Shown one piece after another: positions 1 to 4,757 of a DNA stretch of 8,994 nucleotides. Source of the stretch: Chitinispirillaceae bacterium (GTDB taxonomy: Bacteria > Fibrobacterota > Chitinivibrionia > Chitinivibrionales > Chitinispirillaceae); contig JAFGOU010000013.1 in the NCBI GenBank assembly GCA_016926315.1, positions 1 to 8,994 on the forward strand, read 5' to 3'. Each line of letters opens with the position of its first letter. The first letter of the stretch is position 1. The notes beneath the pieces were generated by a model. That model was not told where the DNA came from, searched no databases, and saw only the letters and a list, made by a program, of their open reading frames with translations. A program made the position numbers and the translations under genes.

Positions 1-5
1 ACATC

Positions 6-12
6 AGGGGAG
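6..12 (+). promoter_or_regulatory. Ribosome binding site of first barrel paralog
   Basis: AGGGGAG sits five bases before the ATG at 18. It supports that start codon. The promoter would lie upstream of the window, so whether this gene is the first of its operon cannot be seen. Confidence 0.7.
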
Positions 13-17
13 ATATT

Positions 18-1577
18 ATGCGACTGATCGGTACGATCGTTTCCATCTTGGTGCTGTCCGCGGTTCCGGGAGCGCTGGCCGGTGAAGAGGACGCAACCGC
101 AGAGCCGTCCCAACTGACCGTTTCCGGTGTCGTCGATTTCAACATGGGCCAGTTGAAAGAAGGATACTACCGGGTGATCCCGCACGGCTTCAGCGATGAA
201 GTAATACAGTTTCCCCATCTTACCACCAATCAGTGGTTCGGCACTCCGCTGGCACGCCTGAACCTTGATTTTAAACCGGCCGAAAACCTGCAGGTGCTGG
301 TCGGTTTTGAAGGGAGTATTTTCCTCAACACCTTACCATATGACCGGAAATCGGAGCTTGCCCAGAATGGCGGTTCCCCGCTTCTTCCCCAGTTCATGGG
401 ATTCGGGCTCCACCAGGCGCAGGGGATTTTCTCGCTCTACGACGGCGGAACCAGCTCGCTTCATCTTTCCGTCGGTCTCATGCCGTATAAATATAATCCC
501 GAGGTGCGGAACCTCGGCGAGTTCCTCTTCAGGTCCGGTACCTACCCGTTTTTTCTTGTCAACGAGTTCAATTTTCCCCTCCAGCGTCTCTCCGGAGTGC
601 TCCTTAATTATACCTATGACGACCCGGAAGCGATCAGCGTGAAGATCGACCAGTTCCTTCGATTCGAGCGGAATTTCGCGCCGCTCAACGACCTTTCCGT
701 CACCACCATCGCCGGCATTGACTGGAAAAAAATCGTCAATGTCGGATTCGGGGTCGATTTTTCGCGCCTCGTCGAAATGAACGGCACCCTGACAACGCCC
801 AAAGGCGGCGCTTATCCCTCAGCAGTCGGTTCCAGGGTGAATGACATATCCGGCGAAACCGAGTATTTCCCCGTCGATACGGCCGGCTACTACTCCTTCA
901 AGGGTACCAAGGTCATGGCCCGGGCGACCATTGATCCGCTGGGAGCCATGCGCGGCAACGGCGATGATGGTTTTCTCTCCGAGCTTCTGGGCAAAAACGG
1001 CGGGAAAATCTATGGGGAAGCGGCAGTCGTCGGCCTCAAGAATTATCCCGCCAACCCGCTCTATCAGGGAGCGTCCAACGTAACGCAGGCAGAGGCGAAC
1101 TATGTTATCTATCAAATAAATCCCTGGGGATATACCAAAATTTCGGAGCGCATGCCGTATATGGTCGGCATCAATCTTCCCCTCTGGAAATTGTTGGATG
1201 TGTGCGCCTTTGAACTTGAAAAATATCCCGCCCCCTATCCAAACGACTATTTTCAGGCGCTCTATAACAATGCGCTGCCGATCCCGACCTGGTCCCCCTA
1301 TGTCAGAAACAGCAGGACTATCACCGACATAAACTCCGGCGAGACATGGGAGTGGGTGAATCCCCTTGATTCGGCAAGCTACAGCGGACCACGCTGGTAC
1401 TGGTCGCTGTACATGAAAAAAAGCTTTGGCGATAATATCAGCCTGTACGGTCAAGTCGCCCGCGATCACCAGCGATGGGACATCAATCTCGGAAACACGT
1501 TTCATTATTCAAGCGAAGAGATCATGGCGGCCAAAGGGCAGTGGGCATGGCGCTCGGGCCTGTTGTACGAGTTTTAA
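18..1577 (+). CDS. Exported outer-membrane beta-barrel-like protein, paralog 1 (519 aa)
   Basis: The protein starts with a signal peptide (residues 1 to about 21: a short basic start, a hydrophobic core, then a small-residue PGALAG cleavage region). The mature part is rich in aromatic and alternating polar/hydrophobic segments and ends in LLYEF. A terminal Phe is typical of barrels handled by the BAM complex. The ATG is chosen because an AGGGGAG precedes it and the signal peptide begins there. Family blocks shared with the next two genes are MPYKYNPEVRNLGEFLFRSG from residue 155, a DTAGYYSFKG block near residue 290, the invariant Cys396 in VCAFELE, and RDHQRW at 482-487. This copy is the most divergent. 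It carries an extra segment of about 20 residues before its NPWGYTKISE motif and a longer stretch before GPRWYWSLY, as loop insertions in a barrel would look. No enzymatic motif was recognised. Role in transport or adhesion is not shown; a porin-like function is an inference. Confidence 0.88.
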   Translation: MRLIGTIVSILVLSAVPGALAGEEDATAEPSQLTVSGVVDFNMGQLKEGYYRVIPHGFSDEVIQFPHLTTNQWFGTPLARLNLDFKPAENLQVLVGFEGSIFLNTLPYDRKSELAQNGGSPLLPQFMGFGLHQAQGIFSLYDGGTSSLHLSVGLMPYKYNPEVRNLGEFLFRSGTYPFFLVNEFNFPLQRLSGVLLNYTYDDPEAISVKIDQFLRFERNFAPLNDLSVTTIAGIDWKKIVNVGFGVDFSRLVEMNGTLTTPKGGAYPSAVGSRVNDISGETEYFPVDTAGYYSFKGTKVMARATIDPLGAMRGNGDDGFLSELLGKNGGKIYGEAAVVGLKNYPANPLYQGASNVTQAEANYVIYQINPWGYTKISERMPYMVGINLPLWKLLDVCAFELEKYPAPYPNDYFQALYNNALPIPTWSPYVRNSRTITDINSGETWEWVNPLDSASYSGPRWYWSLYMKKSFGDNISLYGQVARDHQRWDINLGNTFHYSSEEIMAAKGQWAWRSGLLYEF

Positions 1578-1617
1578 GGCAGGAGGAATCGATGCACGTC
1601 GGAGGAATGAATTCATT

Positions 1618-1626
1618 GAGGAAAGG
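1618..1626 (+). promoter_or_regulatory. Ribosome binding site deciding the start of paralog 2
   Basis: GAGGAAAGG lies seven bases before the ATG at 1634. A second and stronger-looking site, AGGAGG at about 1581-1586, lies five bases before an in-frame ATG at 1592. The 1634 start gives a signal peptide that matches paralog 1 (MRLIG / MRLFG), so it is preferred, but use of 1592 cannot be excluded. Confidence 0.5.
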
Positions 1627-1633
1627 ATTAACA

Positions 1634-3085
1634 ATGCGATTATTCGGCAGAGGTCTGGCAGTACTCTGTTTTCTGACCGGCATGAGCATTGCCGGCAGCG
1701 AGGATGCGTATAAGGTCAACGATAATCTTTCGCTTTCCGGAACCCTTGAGTTCAGCATTGCCGAGTTTCTCAAGGCAAGAACTTCCGGCGGCGGCGGAAC
1801 CACCGCTCCGCGCGAACCCATTACCGTTGATCACATATGGTACGGCCACACGATCGCAACCCTGAATCTCTTAAACGAACCGCTCGATTATTTCAAGGTC
1901 AGGACTTCCTTCGAGTTCCGTCAGTACGCGACCATGCTTCCGCTTACGCCGGGCGCGAGGCGTGACGCGGATTTCGGAACCAATTACTGGAACGGGTTCT
2001 TTATCCGCGAGGGTCAGGGTATTTTTTCTCTGCTTGACGACGATGCCGTCTCGCTTGACGTCGCGTTCGGCTATATGCCCTATAAGTATAACCCGGAGGT
2101 CCGCAACCTGGGTGAGTTCCTTTTCAGGAGCGGCACCTATCCGCTTTTCCTGTTCAACGAATTTGACCGGCCGTATGCCCGCCTCACGGGATTGCGCGTG
2201 GGAACGGCCTACACCTCGAGCCTTGTCACCGCAAAAGCGGACCTGTTCGGGCTTATCGAACATGAGATGAAGCCGTTCAACGATATTTCTGTCGCTGCGG
2301 TGGGCGGCTTTGATCTTTTAAAAACGTTGAACATCGGCGGCGGTATCAATTTTGCCCACCTTATCCCGGTCGACAGCCGGTTCATATCGCTAAAGGAAAG
2401 GGATAACAGTTATTTTTATGATTCGGTGATGATTATAAAGGTCGATACAACGGATCCGGCAAATCCCTGGATCGATACGTCGTATCGCGCGGATACCGGT
2501 TATTACACCTACCAGGGAATCAAACTCATGGCGCGGGGAAGCTTTGATCTGCTGGGTCTCTTCCAGGCGTTCGGCATTACCCGCGGGGATGAATCCCTCG
2601 TCAGCCAGGTTTTTGGGCCGGCCGGCGGCAAAGTGTATGGCGAATACGCCATCATCGGCCTTAAAAATTATCCCGCGGATTTTAATAATAACCCCCGAGG
2701 TTATACGAGCGTGAAGGAGCGAAGCCCGTGGATGGTGGGCGTCAATCTGCCCCTGTGGAAAATTCTTGACGTGTGCGCATTTGAGATAGAACGTTTCCCC
2801 AGTCATTTCCCCGACAACTACTGGAATCCCGTCATTAAAGCGTATCCCCTTCCGGTCGATCTCGAGAGCACTATTTACGATTCAACGGTGTATGTCCCGC
2901 GCTGGAACTGGTCGCTCTACATGAAAAAAGCCGTGACCGATCATTTTTCCCTTGTCGGCAAGGTGGGCCGCGATCATCAGCGCTGGGAGATGCATCCGGC
3001 GCAGTATCCTTATTATGATTTCGAACCGGCCATGGTAAAGCCGGATGAGTGGGGCTGGCATGTCGCGGCCGTGATTTCTTTTTAA
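1634..3085 (+). CDS. Exported outer-membrane beta-barrel-like protein, paralog 2 (483 aa)
   Basis: With the start at 1634 the protein opens with MRLFGRGLAVLCFLTGMSIA, a signal peptide that aligns with that of paralog 1. An open frame continues upstream to 1475 inside the previous gene, but that extension has no signal character. In-frame ATGs at 1592 and 1607 are alternatives. The mature part carries all family blocks: MPYKYNPEVRNLGEFLFRSG from residue 148, GGGINFAHL, DTGYYTYQGIKLMAR, GGKVYGEYAIIGLKNYP, the invariant Cys381 in VCAFEIE, RDHQRW at 446-451, and the C-terminal Phe of AAVISF. A Gly run (SGGGGT) lies close to the mature N terminus and is encoded by a short GGC repeat. The gene follows paralog 1 after 56 bp with no terminator, which suggests co-transcription. 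By eye it resembles paralog 3 more than paralog 1. Molecular function is unknown. Confidence 0.87.
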   Translation: MRLFGRGLAVLCFLTGMSIAGSEDAYKVNDNLSLSGTLEFSIAEFLKARTSGGGGTTAPREPITVDHIWYGHTIATLNLLNEPLDYFKVRTSFEFRQYATMLPLTPGARRDADFGTNYWNGFFIREGQGIFSLLDDDAVSLDVAFGYMPYKYNPEVRNLGEFLFRSGTYPLFLFNEFDRPYARLTGLRVGTAYTSSLVTAKADLFGLIEHEMKPFNDISVAAVGGFDLLKTLNIGGGINFAHLIPVDSRFISLKERDNSYFYDSVMIIKVDTTDPANPWIDTSYRADTGYYTYQGIKLMARGSFDLLGLFQAFGITRGDESLVSQVFGPAGGKVYGEYAIIGLKNYPADFNNNPRGYTSVKERSPWMVGVNLPLWKILDVCAFEIERFPSHFPDNYWNPVIKAYPLPVDLESTIYDSTVYVPRWNWSLYMKKAVTDHFSLVGKVGRDHQRWEMHPAQYPYYDFEPAMVKPDEWGWHVAAVISF

Positions 3086-3145
3086 TCGGGGAAAAAAACG
3101 TGTCGTTAATTCACCAGGTGACGGAAGTATGATCGAAAAGAACCG

Positions 3146-3153
3146 AAAAGGAG
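3146..3153 (+). promoter_or_regulatory. Ribosome binding site deciding the start of paralog 3
   Basis: AAAAGGAG lies five bases before the ATG at 3159. The in-frame ATG at 3129 has only GGAAG one base away, too close for good initiation, so 3159 is preferred. Confidence 0.65.
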
Positions 3154-3158
3154 TACAC

Positions 3159-4580
3159 ATGGTTTCTCTCGGAAGAATGGCTGTCATGGGATGCCTCTTG
3201 GTTGCGCTGGCGTTTATGGCGAATGCCGAAATCTCCGTAAAAAAGGGGTCGGTCGATATCAACGGAATGGTTGAGCTGGAAACCGCGGAGATGATGAAGG
3301 CAAGGACCGCCATGGTCCAGAAACATGTCACCGTCGACCATGCATGGTACAGCCATGTGATCGGGACATTGAACTTCATCGCCAGACCAAGCGACCGATT
3401 CAGCCTGAATGGCAGTTTTGAGTTCAAGCAGTACATGAACATGTCGATCTGGTGGGCGACCGCCATGAACAGGGGCGGGTATAACCTTGGTGATTTTCTC
3501 TACCACGATTTTTTCATCAGGGAGGCACAGGCTGTTTTTACCACGTTCGAGGGTGAGGCGCTTTCATTAAAACTATCGCTTGGATACCAGCCGTATAAAT
3601 ACAATAACGAAGGACGGGAATTCGGGGAATATCTTTTCAGAAGCGGTACCTACCCCTTTTTGCTTTTCGGCGAATTTGACCGGCCGTTTTCCCGCCTGAC
3701 CGGACTTAGGGCCGCAACCGAGTATTCGCTTGACTTTCTCAAGGCAAGGCTGGATCTCTTTGCTCTTACCGAACGGGAACTTCGCCCCTACTGGGATCTC
3801 TCGTTCGCAGGGGTCATTGGCGTAAGCCTCATGAAAATCATAGAGATCGGCGGCGGCGTCAATCTGGCGAATCTTGTCGCGATGAACGACAAGTATACCA
3901 CCCCCCATCATTCGCAATGTTCATTTTTAAAAGATTCCACCTTTGTGAGCGACTCGCTCGGGGATCGTATGGTGTACGATACCGGATACTATACTTTCAA
4001 AGGCACCAAACTGATGGCCCGCGGAGCAATCGATCTTTTCGGCATTTTTCAATTTGCAGACATGAGTCGTGGGGACGGTTCATTTATCAGCGACCTTTTC
4101 GGTTCCCATGGGGGAAAAATATACGGAGAAATCGGGATTATCGGCCTTGAGAATTATCCCGCCAACCAGGCATTTAACCCATTGGGATACGATACCTTAT
4201 CGCAAAAAATGCCCTGGATGGTCGGCATACACCTTCCTTTCTGGAAACTCCTGGATGAGTGCGCTTTCGAGCTTGAGTGGTACCCCAACCATTACCCCAA
4301 CAATTCGGCGCAAATCTTATGGCGCGGTCTGCCCCTGCCCTATCTTGAAAACATAAATGATGCCGAAGGGTATACGGCAGACAGAGGTGCCCGATGGTAC
4401 TGGTCGTTGTATCTTAAAAAGCAGATTATTAAAAACTTCACGGTGGTCAGCCAGTTCGGCCGTGACCACCTTCGCTGGGAAATGCCAATGCCTTACTATA
4501 ATTCCAATTATGATTTCGAAGAAGCTATGTGCAAGCCAAATCACTGGGGTTGGCACGTTAAAACCATTTTCAGTTTCTGA
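3159..4580 (+). CDS. Exported outer-membrane beta-barrel-like protein, paralog 3 (473 aa)
   Basis: The start at 3159 follows a good AAAAGGAG and gives a clean signal peptide (MVSLGRMAVMGCLLVALAFM, cleavage probably after MANA). The upstream ATG at 3129 would add ten charged residues before it. Family blocks are QPYKYNNEGREFGEYLFRSG from residue 144, GGGVNLANLV, DTGYYTFKGTKLMARG, GGKIYGEIGIIGLENYP, the invariant Cys368 in ECAFELE, RDHLRW at 435-440, and the terminal IFSF. It differs from the others in the central block (NNEGREFGEY instead of NPEVRNLGEF) and has two further mature cysteines, in HSQCSF and AMCKPN. It is separated from paralog 2 by 73 bp without a terminator. The three genes look like a tandem duplication array that may continue upstream of the window. 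No catalytic motif is recognisable; outer-membrane location is inferred from the signal peptide, aromatic content and final Phe. Confidence 0.87.
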   Translation: MVSLGRMAVMGCLLVALAFMANAEISVKKGSVDINGMVELETAEMMKARTAMVQKHVTVDHAWYSHVIGTLNFIARPSDRFSLNGSFEFKQYMNMSIWWATAMNRGGYNLGDFLYHDFFIREAQAVFTTFEGEALSLKLSLGYQPYKYNNEGREFGEYLFRSGTYPFLLFGEFDRPFSRLTGLRAATEYSLDFLKARLDLFALTERELRPYWDLSFAGVIGVSLMKIIEIGGGVNLANLVAMNDKYTTPHHSQCSFLKDSTFVSDSLGDRMVYDTGYYTFKGTKLMARGAIDLFGIFQFADMSRGDGSFISDLFGSHGGKIYGEIGIIGLENYPANQAFNPLGYDTLSQKMPWMVGIHLPFWKLLDECAFELEWYPNHYPNNSAQILWRGLPLPYLENINDAEGYTADRGARWYWSLYLKKQIIKNFTVVSQFGRDHLRWEMPMPYYNSNYDFEEAMCKPNHWGWHVKTIFSF

Positions 4581-4628
4581 CGGTAAGCCTGGAATATGAG
4601 CGCGGTAGTCAGGTAGCTTTTATACATG

Positions 4629-4655
4629 GTGATAACGCGATTTCGCGGTCATCAT
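4629..4655 (+). other. Small hairpin without T run
   Basis: CGCG at 4636-4639 pairs with CGCG at 4644-4647 across an ATTT loop. A lower stem, TGAT at 4630-4633 with ATCA at 4651-4654, continues it after an internal loop. No T run follows, so it is not a standard intrinsic terminator. It could be an mRNA processing or stabilising structure between the barrel array and the GH31 gene, or it could be chance. Confidence 0.3.
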
Positions 4656-4660
4656 GCAGT

Positions 4661-4704
4661 GAAAAAAGAGCGATTTTTATGAAAAAGGAGAAATTGTTTT
4701 TTAT
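4661..4704 (+). repeat. Imperfect A/T-rich tandem repeat upstream of GH31
   Basis: The pattern GAAAAA(A/G)GAG followed after a few bases by a T run and TTTAT occurs twice in succession (4661-4680 and 4681-4704). It is strikingly A/T-rich against its GC-richer surroundings. It may be part of a promoter or a regulator-binding region, but nothing proves this. Confidence 0.3.
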
Positions 4705-4707
4705 ATT
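4702..4707 (+). promoter_or_regulatory. Possible -10 element upstream of GH31
   Basis: TATATT lies about 50 bases before the chosen GH31 start and within the A/T-rich stretch. No good -35 hexamer is found 16 to 18 bases upstream, so this is only a weak candidate for an independent promoter. Confidence 0.2.
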
Positions 4708-4745
4708 ATTCAGGCAGTGTAATGAAGAAAACAACTTTTTTACCT

Positions 4746-4752
4746 AAGGAGG
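4746..4752 (+). promoter_or_regulatory. Ribosome binding site deciding the GH31 start
   Basis: AAGGAGG, close to the consensus, ends five bases before the ATG at 4758. The in-frame ATG at 4722 has no such site, and its first residues would be encoded by this Shine-Dalgarno region. The 4758 start is therefore preferred. Confidence 0.75.
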
Positions 4753-4757
4753 GTCAG

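Larger units (their letters stand above)
4581..4757 (+). other. Gene-free leader between paralog 3 and the GH31 gene
   Basis: This 177-bp stretch has no convincing gene. It holds a small hairpin around 4630-4654, an A/T-rich imperfect repeat at 4661-4704, and a TATATT hexamer at 4702-4707. A 22-codon frame from 4679 and an in-frame upstream ATG for the GH31 gene at 4722 are both poorly supported. The region may hold a promoter or regulatory leader, but no terminator with a T run is visible, so read-through from the upstream array is possible. Confidence 0.5.

Noticed and set aside
819..1505. 228-codon open frame on the minus strand within paralog 1
   Set aside because: It lies wholly inside a well-supported + strand gene, and its product has no recognisable signal or domain. 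It is an antisense shadow.
1785..1800. Short GGC repeat in paralog 2 as a phase-variable tract
   Set aside because: It has only about four triplet units, and changes in number would stay in frame and only vary a Gly run, so there is no switching signal.
2882..3466. 194-codon minus-strand frame spanning the gap between paralogs 2 and 3
   Set aside because: It overlaps the conserved C terminus of paralog 2 and the signal peptide of paralog 3, and shows no ribosome site or domain that would support it.
4679..4747. 22-codon frame (MKKEKLFF...) in the leader of GH31
   Set aside because: It has no good ribosome site and overlaps the Shine-Dalgarno region of GH31. The Lys/Phe-rich start reflects the A/T-rich repeat.
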